50,986 bases of DNA from Fonticula-like sp. SCN 57-25. Taxonomy: Eukaryota; Nucleariida; Rotosphaerida. A program made the position numbers and the translations under genes. The DNA lies in NCBI GenBank assembly GCA_001724245.1, contig MEDX01000021.1, forward strand, positions 1-50,986. Direction: 5' to 3'. Below are positions 1 to 8,785 of this stretch, one piece after another. Every line of letters starts with the position of its first letter. Within the stretch, counting starts at the first letter, position 1. The notes below the pieces were generated by a model that worked only from the letters and a program-made list of their open reading frames with translations, was not told the origin of the DNA and ran no database searches.

Positions 1-493
1 GCCTCTTCTGGAGCGAGGTGCGTCGCTCTCTACCCCTTTCTATTGGCTGACTTATTTTGTCAACAGGACCCGCGCTTCATCAGCCAGTTTGAGGAGGGAA
101 AGATCGTCAAGTTTGCGCCGTACTCGCGCTTCCCCGCCTGCTACAAGGACATTACCTTCTGGCACCCGCCGCAGGGCATCCACGAGAACGACTTTTTCGA
201 GCTCGTGCGGTCCGTCGGCGGCGACCTCGTCGAGAACGTCAAGCTGGTACGCCTTTAAGCGCTTGAGTGCCATTGCTAAGTGTGTGACAGATTGACAGGT
301 TTGAGCACAAGACAAAGGGCGTCAGCACATGCTACCGCATCCTCTACCGCTCCATGGACAGGTGCGCGGCGGTTCACGGCGTGAATTTCACTAACTGGCA
401 TTGAATAGGTCGCTCACGAATGAGGAGATTAATGTGCTGCAGCAGGCCGTCCGTGACAAGGCAAGCGCCGAGCTCGCCTGCGTGCTTCGCTAG
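1..493 (+). CDS. FARS2: Mitochondrial phenylalanyl-tRNA synthetase, 3' end (partial)
   Basis: C-terminal part of the single-chain organellar PheRS, which charges mitochondrial tRNA-Phe. Exons: before 17, 67-246, 291-361, 409-493; introns of 49, 44 and 47 nt. Joined, they read LFWSE, then DPRF, KFAPYSRFPACYKDITFW, the ENDFFELVR segment, IDRFEHKTKG, and a tail CYRILYRSMDRSLTNEEIN. This is the end of the catalytic domain followed by the anticodon-binding fold-X domain that is specific to the mitochondrial enzyme. The stop is TAG at 491-493. The 5' part lies outside the window. All three introns have GTGCG or GTACG donors. PFKFB follows on the same strand about 150 bp downstream. Identity is secure from residue-level family resemblance. 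Confidence 0.93.
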
Positions 494-553
494 ATGAAAA
501 AGATACTATAACATCACCATTTTTGATATTTGCAATACAGTCTGTCCCATACA

Positions 554-627
554 CCAATGCTTCTTCCCACAGTCTTCCCACGCCATAAAAGGGGCATCAA
601 TCAGTTTGCAGTTTGCAGTATTATTGG
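554..627 (+). promoter_or_regulatory. PFKFB core promoter elements
   Basis: The spacer upstream of the PFKFB start contains a CCAAT box at 554-558, a TATA-like ATAAAAGG at 585-592, two overlapping copies of CAGTTTGC at 602-609 and 609-616 (reverse complement of the GCAAACTG octamer clustered near 24.4 kb), and ATTGG at 623-627. The TATA-like element sits about 55 nt before the proposed ATG at 644. That makes the in-frame ATGs at 530 and 557, which lie upstream of it, unlikely starts. Element positions are read directly; function is inferred. Confidence 0.5.
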
Positions 628-643
628 TGGCCGGGCTCTAAAG

Positions 644-2244
644 ATGCTCGCGAGCCAGGCACCGCGCCTTGCGGTCGGTGCGCCGCGCGCGCGTGTTGGT
701 CCCCTTTTCATGCTAACCATATTCTTATTTTGTTAGTTATGGTGGGCTTGCCGGCGCGCGGCAAGACGTACATTGGCGCCAAGATTGCGCGGTACCTGCA
801 GTGGCTCGATGTCGGCACAAAGATCTTTAACGTGGGAACGTACCGCCGCGAGCTCTTTGGCGCAGAGCTGCCGGCAAGCTTCTTTGACCCGGCTAATGAG
901 GAGACCTCTCAGGCGCGCGTTTCGGCCGCGAATGCCGCGCTGAGCGACATGCTAGAGTCCGCCGCGATGCGATTCGCTATTGTTGCTTACGTCATTCGAT
1001 GCCGCCAGGTACCTCGACACGCAGGGGATCGTGGCCATCTACGACGCCACGAATAGCACGCGCGCTCGGCGGGACCACATAGCCAAGGCGTGCAGTGAAC
1101 GAAACATTGAGGTCATGTTTGTGGAATCAGTGTGTGATGACCAAAAAGTGGTACTCGACAGCATCCGAGAAGTGAAACTATCGAGTCCAGACTACGCCAA
1201 CACAGAACCAGAAGCCGCAGCAGCCGACTTTTTACAGCGCATTGGACACTATGCCAGTACGTTAGGAATGGTTGTCATTCATTATTGGCTAATTTTGCTC
1301 CCCATCCAGGCTGCTACGAGTCTGTGCAGGACGACGAGGGCGCCATTGTCAAGATCATTGACGCCGGTCGGCGATTCCTTGTTCTTCACACGCACGGCTT
1401 CATTCAGTCGCGCATTGTCTTTTTCGTAATGAACCTCCACATTCGCCCTCGCGTGATCTACCTGAGCCGTCACGGCGAGAGCGAGTTAAATGTCGCCGGC
1501 CGCATTGGCGGCGACGCCGACCTGAGCCCGCGCGGTCAAGAGTACGCGCGTCGCCTCCCCGACTTTTTCCGCTCTCAGCTCGGCGACGTCAACCTGACCG
1601 TGTGGACGAGCACGTTCAAGCGCACGCAGCAGACGGCGGAGCACCTGCCGTACCGCAAGCTCGCGTGGAAGGCGCTCGACGAGATCGACGCCGGCGTCTG
1701 CGACGGCCTCACGTACGAAGAGATCGCCGAGCGCTTCCCCGAGGACTTTGCCGCGCGCGACGACGACAAGTTCAACTACAGGTACCGCGGCGGCGAGTCG
1801 TACCGCGACCTTGTGCTGCGCGTCGAGCCAATCATCATGGAACTCGAGCGCCAGGAGAACAACTTTGTCGTTGGGCACCAGGCGGTCCTGCGCGCCATCC
1901 TCGCGTACTTTATGAACTACCCGCTGTCGGAGCTGCCTTACGTCGAGGTGCCACTTCACACTGTCGTCAAGCTCACGCCGCGCGCATACGGCACGCAGTA
2001 TGAAAAGTGCGCGCATTTGCTGTCCATTGAACGTCAACTTTGCTGACTCTGCGTTTCTAGGTTTCCGTTTGAGATTTCGGCCGTCAGCACGCACAGGGAC
2101 CCGCGCAAAGAGTGCCCCGCGCGCCACTCGGCTGCCGCGCCGCACGGCAAGGGCATCACGCCGACGAGCAGCGCGCAGCCGTCGCCGAGGCTTGCGGCGC
2201 TGCAGCCTCATCAGCACACGGCGCCGCACTCGCCGCAGCTCTAG
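644..2244 (+). CDS. PFKFB: Bifunctional 6-phosphofructo-2-kinase/fructose-2,6-bisphosphatase
   Basis: Makes and degrades fructose-2,6-bisphosphate, the cytosolic switch between glycolysis and gluconeogenesis. Exons: 644-692, 737-956, 1009-1256, 1310-2006, 2061-2244 (465 aa). The kinase half has the P-loop GLPARGKT near residues 20-27, FNVGTYRRE and YDATNSTRARR. The phosphatase half starts at RHGESELN, with the catalytic His near residue 227, followed by EIDAGVC and GHQAVLR. Both active sites look intact, so the enzyme should be bifunctional. The start at 644 gives a very short regulatory N-terminus (about 17 aa). The last exon adds a Pro/His/Ser-rich tail of about 60 aa that could be regulatory. 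Donors of intron 1 (GTGTTG) and intron 2 (GTCCGC) are off-consensus; the exon 2/3 junction (956/1009) was placed by frame and protein colinearity. Confidence 0.95.
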
Positions 2245-2397
2245 GCGGGAAGCAACTCTCTTTGTGTTTAATACTTGTTTGTAATCCGCTCGTTAATAGT
2301 ATAATTATGATATCCTGACGCACTTTAGAGAAATGCGCGTATCTATTGTAAATAATCTATTATAGTACTGTGCTGAAATGAACATATTTGTGCGGCC

Positions 2398-3547
2398 TTA
2401 CATGACTGGCCTTGACTTTTGCGCCGTCATCCCCTGCATGAAATTGTAGTATGCCCAGTTGAGCCCAAACTGCATGTCGTACCAGAGGTTGACTGCAATG
2501 CACTTGCCCTCCTCGTCCGGCTCCTGCTGCACGTGGTGGAACCACAGCGCGGGCAGGTAGAGCATCTCGCCTGCGCTCACCGTCACCTGCAGCGGCCTCG
2601 CGTGCACCGAGCGCGGGAACCGGAACACGTCCGGGTTGAGCGGGTCGACCTGGATCCAAGGCACGCGCTCTGCGGCGTCGTCGACGGCCAGCTCGAGCCG
2701 TGCCGTGTCACCGTCCGCACGCTCGCGGTAGTGCGCTGGGATGCACGGCTCCTCGTACAGCAGCGGAAATGCCGTCGGCGGGTACAGCGTAAAGTGCTTC
2801 TTGCCCGTCACGACCACGTACAGGTTCTCGTAGTGGTCCTTGTGGAGGGACGTCGTCGAGCGCTCGTCGCCGATCCACACGTTCACGGCGTCCGGTTCGC
2901 ACCCAAAGGCGTCGCGCGCAAAGGGGAAGGAAAGGTCAACATCGCCGAGGAGAGAAGACCACTCGCCGCGCAGGTTGTTGTTCTGGAGCTGGACGTAGTG
3001 CACGCGCGGGTTGTGCTCGTCAAAGTCGTCGGAGCGGATTAGGGAGGCAATCTTGGATATCGACATCTTTTCCTCGCAGGGAGTCACAAAGAGCATCGTC
3101 GTGGGGTCGTGTGTCTTGAGGTACTCCCACGCCTGCTCGCTGAGCAGGCCGGCGCGGGCGGCATCACCGAGGCGCAAAGGGGCGTCAGCGCGGCCATCGG
3201 GCGTCACGGCAACAGTGAACTCTTGATCTCCGAGATGACGCTCAAGATAGGCCCACTTCCAACGCTCAAGGGCAGGCCAGCTGTCAACAGCGCCGCGGAT
3301 CAGCGCGGGGATGCTCGCGGCTACATGGTTGCGGTGAAAGGTCAGCGCATCGGGCGCGCCCTCCAGCACAGTCACCCTCGACGGAAGCGCCAGCACTACG
3401 TGGCATGAGAATTACACGATCCACAAGCGCGACCGCACCTTCAAACTCGCGAGAGAGGCGGATGACGGGGTCCGTAATGGCGTCCAGGTCGACCTCCTCG
3501 GGCTCGGCGCCCTCCGCAACGCGAGGATCCGTCTCCATGCTTGTCAT
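2398..3547 (-). CDS. JMJD7: JmjC-domain lysyl hydroxylase, JMJD7-like
   Basis: Fe(II)/2-oxoglutarate oxygenase of the small JmjC hydroxylase group; the animal enzyme hydroxylates lysine in the DRG GTPases. Exons on the minus strand: 3547-3439 and 3395-2398 (368 aa), with one 43-nt intron (donor GTGCGG). The protein shows VAVTPDGRADA, the iron-binding HKDHYENLY near residue 220 (His and Asp ligands), and LYLPALWFHHVQQ near 315-325 with the distal His ligand. Length fits the family plus a slightly longer N-terminus. Start choice: ATG at 3547 (MTSMETD) or 3538. It is convergent with PFKFB, 153 bp between the stops. No signal peptide or membrane segment, so cytosolic or nuclear is inferred. Confidence 0.9.
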
Positions 3548-3762
3548 TGCAGTACAGGTCACGTGATTATGGGGAGTGCATGCATGCACGCGTGCATCTA
3601 CTGTGGGAATGAACAGGGCATCTTTCAGCCCTTCCAAAACAGGGGGAGGTGTGTCAGCGTGGACGATGTCAAGTTCTGTCTTTAGCGACTACACTGCGTA
3701 ATTGAAATGTCCATATTTATATATCACAAAAAGAGTGGAAAGATAAAAAAAGGCGTGACTTT

Positions 3763-4955
3763 CTAGAGGCCCTCGTCCTCCTCCTCCTCCTTCTTCTTAC
3801 GGTCGCGGCGCTTCTTGCAGACGACCGCGATGATGATGATCACGGCAAGGACGACCACGCAGCCGATCACGATGACGGCAATGTGCCACGGCAGCAGCGT
3901 AAACTCGCACTCGGTCACAAGCATCGCCTGGGCCGTGCACGTCAGCGTGGACGCGGTGCCGACAACTGTTCGCTGCGTCAGCGCTAAAAAGCAGATAACA
4001 CGCGCGTGAACGCACCTTGCGTCGGGTCCCAGACGGTGGCGCTGAACGTGCAGAGGTTGTCTGAATTGCGCTTGAGGCCGACGCGGACGGGCAGCGACGT
4101 CGAGCCGAACGAGACGGCCGGCGAGTCAACCAGCCAGTCGAGGCGCGTGTAGTTGCCCTCGAGATAGACCGCGCCCGTGTATCTAAAAGAGGCCGTTAGC
4201 AATGAACAGCAAATTTAATAAGACGCACGATGAGTCGGACGGGCAGTTGACGTTGGTACTGAGGTACACCTCAAAGCCCGTCACGCCCGACAGCGTGACG
4301 TTGTACACATTGGAATTGGCGCTGTTCTGCTTGCTGCAGCGGCGGTGAGCGGATTCAAAATAAACAGCAAGTGCGTACGTGAGCTCTGCCTGGACGTAGA
4401 CCCACGAGCCGGGCGGCGGGCACTCGGCCGGGGCGTACTCGACGATGCCGCAGGACGCTGTTGAAGCATGAGCACGAGACAACATATGCACACGAGCGCG
4501 TGGACGTACAAAACACCTCGTACTGGTAGTAGAAGCCGCGGGTGTGGAAGCTCAAGTCGGCGCTCGTGGTCGTGACGTTGACATAAACGGGCCCGCTCGT
4601 GACGGACACGCCGCGGATTTGCACCTACACAGAAGCATGAGCGAAAAGGGAATGGAGCGGCGATCGCACCGGAATGCTCGTCGTGAGGTTTTGGCCAATG
4701 GTGAAAAAGGTCGGCGAAACAACGATGCTCGGGCTAGACGAGCTGACAGTGACATTGACAGGGGCGGTCGGTGGGACGACGGTCGTCACGAAAAACGTCT
4801 GCGGAAGATCCTGCGGAAGCTTAGAGTAGACCGATCCGACCCGCATCACCTCTGCGCACAAAGTGAGTATAGGTGTACAAGTATAGCCAATACGCACGGG
4901 CAGAGGCTACGTGCAACAGCACCGCGACAGCGAGGAAACTCAACGCACGCCGCAT
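3763..4955 (-). CDS. Predicted type I membrane protein of unknown function
   Basis: Not recognised. Seven exons on the minus strand: 4955-4898, 4851-4670, 4624-4510, 4457-4379, 4333-4229, 4182-4016 and 3965 (or 3983)-3763, giving about 302-308 aa. Residues 1-19 (MRRALSFLAVAVLLHVASA) look like a signal peptide. The lumenal part of about 240 aa has several N-glycosylation sequons (NVT, NLT, NYT), paired cysteines (SCGIVEYAPAECPPP; NCPSDSS) and beta-rich segments. A single membrane span (HIAVIVIGCVVVLAVIIIIAVV) lies about 20-40 residues before the end, followed by a basic then acidic tail, KKRRDRKKKEEEEDEGL. The last intron has two possible acceptors (32 or 50 nt). The topology suggests a surface or endomembrane receptor-like protein; no function is claimed. 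It is divergent from the next gene. Confidence 0.75.
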
Positions 4956-5093
4956 GTCGACCGACGAGCTAAGAAGCTGAGGTATGCACTACGGATCTGA
5001 AGAATCTCGCCCTCTGCGCGGCGATTTGATTGGGCGGATCTCCACATCGAGCGATATGATTGGCTCGCGGCAAATTAGCGGCTTCGCTGAACC
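4956..5093. promoter_or_regulatory. Divergent promoter with two ATTGG (inverted CCAAT) boxes
   Basis: The 138-bp spacer separates the starts of the type I membrane protein (minus) and a small protein (plus). It contains ATTGG at 5029-5033 and 5059-5063, the core recognised by NF-Y in other eukaryotes. No TATA box is evident. Shared use by both genes is inferred from spacing alone. Confidence 0.4.
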
Positions 5094-5663
5094 ATGACTG
5101 CGCTCCCGCCGCAAGCATCGGGGCCGCCGCCGGTGTCGAGCGGGACGCCCTCGCTCGACGATCCGCGCACCGTCGTGGAGGCGCTGTTTGCGCAGCTTAA
5201 CGACATAGAAGCGGCGTCGGGCGCGCTTTTCGACCGCTGGTACGGCCGTGGGGGGTGGATATGTTGGTAATTGCTAACCAGAGCGACAGCGAGCAAGGCG
5301 TTGAGAAGCCGTTCAAGGGGAGCGACGCCAAAGGTGCGCTCGCAGTTCTTTGTAAATATAGCGCTGATCGTACGTTTTAGACGCGATCGCTTCGCTCGAG
5401 GCGATGCTGGACGACTTTACCGGCAAGATGAACCGCAGCGGGCTGGTACGACTGCGCCTTTCCTCTTGCTGATCCTCACACCCCGGCCGCAGCTGTATGC
5501 CTCGCCGTTGCACGGCGACGGAGAAACGCCCAAGCCGCTTCACGACATTTACACAGAGTCCGACAGAAAGGTCCAAGGCGCGCACCGCGACCTGTCCGTT
5601 CTGCGGCAGTCGTGCGCCGTGTCGGGCAACGTGGCGAGCACGTCGCCGGCCGGCAAGCAGTAG
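5094..5663 (+). CDS. Small protein of unknown function
   Basis: Not recognised. Exons 5094-5239, 5290-5333, 5381-5445, 5493-5663 (141 aa); introns of 50, 47 and 47 nt with GTACGG, GTGCGC and GTACGA donors, all in phase. The N-terminus is Pro/Ser-rich (about 20 aa). Next come two predicted helical segments (TVVEALFAQLNDIEAASGAL and DAIASLEAMLDDFTGKMN), then a charged stretch (IYTESDRKVQGAHRDLSVLR) and a Ser-rich end. The helical, small, soluble character resembles a subunit of a coiled complex such as Mediator or BLOC, but I see no diagnostic motif. It is convergent with the AUP1-like gene, 154 bp between stops. Consistent splicing supports a real gene. Confidence 0.65.
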
Positions 5664-5817
5664 CCGCCTTTTGTGGAATACGCAATGTACACTATGCCGT
5701 AAGTTCTAATTATCTATTATTTGTGATGGTGCTGAATAAAATATGATACGAAAAAGAAAGACAGTAACACAGGCTTACACAATTGACGAAAGTGCAAAAA
5801 TATGTATGGCGCAATGC

Positions 5818-7023
5818 TTAGCGCGCCTTGACCTTTCTAAGCTCCGTCTTGTCCTGGGCAGTGTACGATGTGGCCGCCAGGCCGATGGCCTCGGCGGTCA
5901 TGCGCTGCACGCGGTCGGCGAACTGAGGGGCCGGCTCGTCCTCGCTCTGGCGGTGTTGCTGCGGAAACAGACAAAGTCAGCAAAAAATGCGGCATCGGCA
6001 TCGGGATGCGCACCATGGGGAGGACAACCGCGTCGACAAACACCCACGGCTGGAAGGCCACGAGGAACATGTAGAGCGTGTAGTTGGGCATGATGGCGTG
6101 GAAGGGCAGGAAGGACAGCGCCGGGTAGTACCTGTCGAGTGGGGTGAGCACATAAGACCAGCACATAAGACCAGACCAAAAAAGCGAGCGTACCGGAGCC
6201 CGACCGGCTGGATGGGGCGGTTGAGGCCAAACACAAAGGCCGAGTAGCGCAAAAGGCCGACGTTGCCGTTGGTGGTGGCGCCCTCGGGATAGATGATGAC
6301 GGGCGTCGGGTCGGCGATGAGGTCCTTCATGATGGTCGCCTTGACCTGATCCTTGTCACCACCGACGAGGATCTTGTGCCGCGTGATAATGTCAAACGAG
6401 CCGACATTAGCCTTGTGGACAACGCGCGCGTTCTTGTGGAACAAAAAGTAGAGAAGGCCCGGATCGCCCGTGAACGTGTGGTTGCTCGTGATGATGGTGC
6501 GCTCGAGATCCTTCTCGGACGGCAGCTGGCCCTTGACGCTGCGCAAAAACACGCACGAAATGTAGCAAATGGTGCGGAACAGCCTAAAGGCAGCGCGAGA
6601 CGGTCAGTGCAAACGGGACGCGGCGGGGAGGCGAGATGCGTACGTGCGGTCAGAAATCGTCCACGGAAGGTACTTCTTGGACAGGATGGCAAAGGTGCAC
6701 AGAATCACGGTGAGGATGATGCGCACAAAGGCGATAACCGTGCCAAACGGAGCGTAGGCAATAAGCGCCGCCCACTTTAGCGGCGACATTGTGCGCAAAT
6801 ACTTGAAATCAAACAAATCCTTGAGCGCAGGGCTCTTGCCTCCGGCATCGCCCGCGTCACCCATCACGGTTTTGGGGGCGGCTTCGAGCGCTTCCTGCAA
6901 AACAGAGCAATCTCGTTAGATCTATGCCACACAGAATACCACGCGCAAATACGACCAAAACGCCCGCTCCCCTTCCCGCGACCGCCCGCCCTGGCGCACT
7001 GTTAGGCCTTCCTTTGGCGACAT
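5818..7023 (-). CDS. AUP1: AUP1-like lipid-droplet/ER acyltransferase-fold protein
   Basis: Exons on the minus strand: 7023-6943, 6894-6644, 6583-6194, 6131-6014, 5958-5818 (326 aa). A membrane hairpin (AYAPFGTVIAFVRIILTVIL...) near residues 58-90 precedes an acyltransferase fold with HX4D (NHTFTGD) and YPEGATTNGNVGLLRYSAF. The end, about 40 residues, has DRVQRMTAEAIGLAATSYTA, matching the segment that follows the acyltransferase domain in AUP1. Animal AUP1 sits on ER and lipid droplets and recruits E2 enzymes in ER-associated degradation through a CUE domain and a G2BR helix; both are absent here because the protein stops first. The HX4D motif is kept, so enzyme activity remains possible. 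Intron 1 has an unusual GTGGTA donor. It is divergent from the SLC37-like gene. Confidence 0.82.
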
Positions 7024-7255
7024 GGTGAGCGTGGTCGAAGTCAGCCTGCACACGACACTATCAAGTGCCCCACTATTTCACGCGAATGTGCAATGTTGGG
7101 GTTCAGCGTGGTCCCCCCCTCGGCAGCACAGAGGGGTGTGCCAAACACAACACCATGCAAACCGTAGTGCAAACTTGGGCTGCAGCCAATCATGATTGAG
7201 AATCGCCGCACACCCGCCGCCATTACTCAAACACCGCGGCTGCCGACGGCCATCC
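7024..7255. promoter_or_regulatory. Divergent promoter, AUP1-like / SLC37-like
   Basis: This 232-bp spacer between two start codons contains TGCAAAC twice (7156-7162 and 7168-7174) and a CCAAT box at 7186-7190, 66 nt before the plus-strand ATG. TGCAAAC is the core of the octamer seen upstream of PFKFB and the WD40-like gene. No convincing TATA box is seen. Confidence 0.4.
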
Positions 7256-8674
7256 ATGACGACCGCCGCCGATGAGGGCCGATCGGCTCGCTTCTACCTA
7301 TGGCGCCGCGTGGCAGTCGCCCTTCTCCTGCTCGGGTACCTTACGTACTATTTTAATCGCACGAATCTGTCCGTGACATCGAAAGCGATCATGGAGGATC
7401 TCGGCTTTAACGAGACCGAAATGGGCGTGATTGTGAGCGTTGGCTACGCCGTGTACGCCGTAGGCAAGTTTGTGACCGGCACGTGGGTCGAGCGCCTTGG
7501 CGGTCGCAACAGCTTCCTGCTCGGCCTCGGCATCTCGTCCCTCCTGACTATCGGCATGTCTTTCTGCAAGACTGTCCCCGCCTTCACTGCGGTGTGGTCA
7601 ATCAGCCGCTTTGCGCAGAGCATTGGCTGGGGCGCGCTTGTGCGGATCTGCTCGTGCTGGTTTGAGAGCAAGTCGTACGGCCGCGTGATGGGCATGATGT
7701 CTCTTTCGTACATGCTGGGCGACGCGCTGATCCGCCTCACGCTCGGCGTGCTTCAGAACGCCGGCCTCTCGTGGGAAGAGGTGTTTTACGTTTGCGCATC
7801 GCTGGGCATTGCCGTGGTGATCCCGAGCATCTTTTTGCTCAAGCAGTCTCCTCTTTTGATTGGCGAGTCAGAGCCGCACTCTTCCGAAAAGAACGTGTAC
7901 GGCGAGGAGACCAAGCAGGAGGAGGAGCGCGTGCTGACCCTTCGCGAGCTGATGGTGCCGCTGCTCAAGACGCCCAAGTTTTACATCCTTCTCGTCCTGT
8001 CCATCGTTCTGACGCTGATCCGCGAGACGTTCAACTCGTGGACGCCGATTTACCTGAGCGACGTCCTTGGGCTGTCGGACGGCGACGCCTCGATGGCCTC
8101 GATGGTGTTCCCCTTTTTCGGCACCATCTCGGCGCTCATCGGCGGCTGGCTCGTCGACCGCGTGCGCCCGCGCTGGCGTGGCGGCGTCTCCGTGTGCTTT
8201 CTGCTGCTGCTCACGGGCGCGCTCATCGGCCTCGCGTGGTTCTCGGACCGCTTCCCGGCGACAGACCCTCTCGCGCTCCCCATCGCGCTCACGCTCATTA
8301 GCCTGATCGGCCTCTTCCTGATGGCGCCCTACTCGTTCCTCGACGGCATCTACACGCTCGAGCTCGGCGGCAAGCACGGCTGCGCCGCCACGGCGTCCAT
8401 CATCAACGGCGCGGGCTACCTCGGCGCCACGTTCAGCGGCTTTGTGCTCGCCATGACCGACAGCGGGTCCGGCTGGGGCCCCGTGTTCCTGCTGCTCGCG
8501 CTGCTCACCGTCGCGTCCATGCTCGCCTTCATCCTCTTTTGGTACATTGACGTGCGCGACATCAACAGGACAGAGATGCGGCACAGCCAGGGCGACTGGC
8601 AGCAGCTCATCAACTCTGTTGACGACGACAACGACGAGCTGCCAGGCGCCGCGGGTGATCGCGAAGACGCCTGA
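7256..8674 (+). CDS. Major facilitator, organophosphate:phosphate antiporter type (SLC37-like)
   Basis: Intronless, 472 aa, with 12 predicted membrane spans in two six-helix halves around a charged central loop (ESEPHSSEKNVYGEETKQEEE). TM1 is LLLLGYLTYYFNRTNLSVTS, the N-terminal signature of the GlpT/UhpT/SLC37 group. TM5 carries YMLGDALIRLTLG, and the second half has ETFNSWTPIYL and the GWLVDRVRPRWRGG loop typical of MFS proteins. Relatives exchange sugar phosphates or glycerol 3-phosphate for phosphate. The substrate cannot be read from sequence, and the compartment (ER, plastid-like or mitochondrial) is open because no clear targeting peptide is visible. Start at 7256 (MTTAADEGR); an upstream in-frame extension to 7196 is not needed. 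Confidence 0.85.
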   Translation: MTTAADEGRSARFYLWRRVAVALLLLGYLTYYFNRTNLSVTSKAIMEDLGFNETEMGVIVSVGYAVYAVGKFVTGTWVERLGGRNSFLLGLGISSLLTIGMSFCKTVPAFTAVWSISRFAQSIGWGALVRICSCWFESKSYGRVMGMMSLSYMLGDALIRLTLGVLQNAGLSWEEVFYVCASLGIAVVIPSIFLLKQSPLLIGESEPHSSEKNVYGEETKQEEERVLTLRELMVPLLKTPKFYILLVLSIVLTLIRETFNSWTPIYLSDVLGLSDGDASMASMVFPFFGTISALIGGWLVDRVRPRWRGGVSVCFLLLLTGALIGLAWFSDRFPATDPLALPIALTLISLIGLFLMAPYSFLDGIYTLELGGKHGCAATASIINGAGYLGATFSGFVLAMTDSGSGWGPVFLLLALLTVASMLAFILFWYIDVRDINRTEMRHSQGDWQQLINSVDDDNDELPGAAGDREDA

Positions 8675-8785
8675 GTACCTTTTCGTGTACATTTGCCCTG
8701 ACTGTTTTCGTTGTTTATTGTAAATGTTCATGTACAGATATGGTCAATAATACAAATTGATTGCCTTTTTCATTTCCTTTTCGTC

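Noticed and set aside
7196-7255. N-terminal extension of the SLC37-like transporter
   Set aside because: In-frame but begins inside promoter sequence next to the CCAAT box and does not resemble a targeting peptide.
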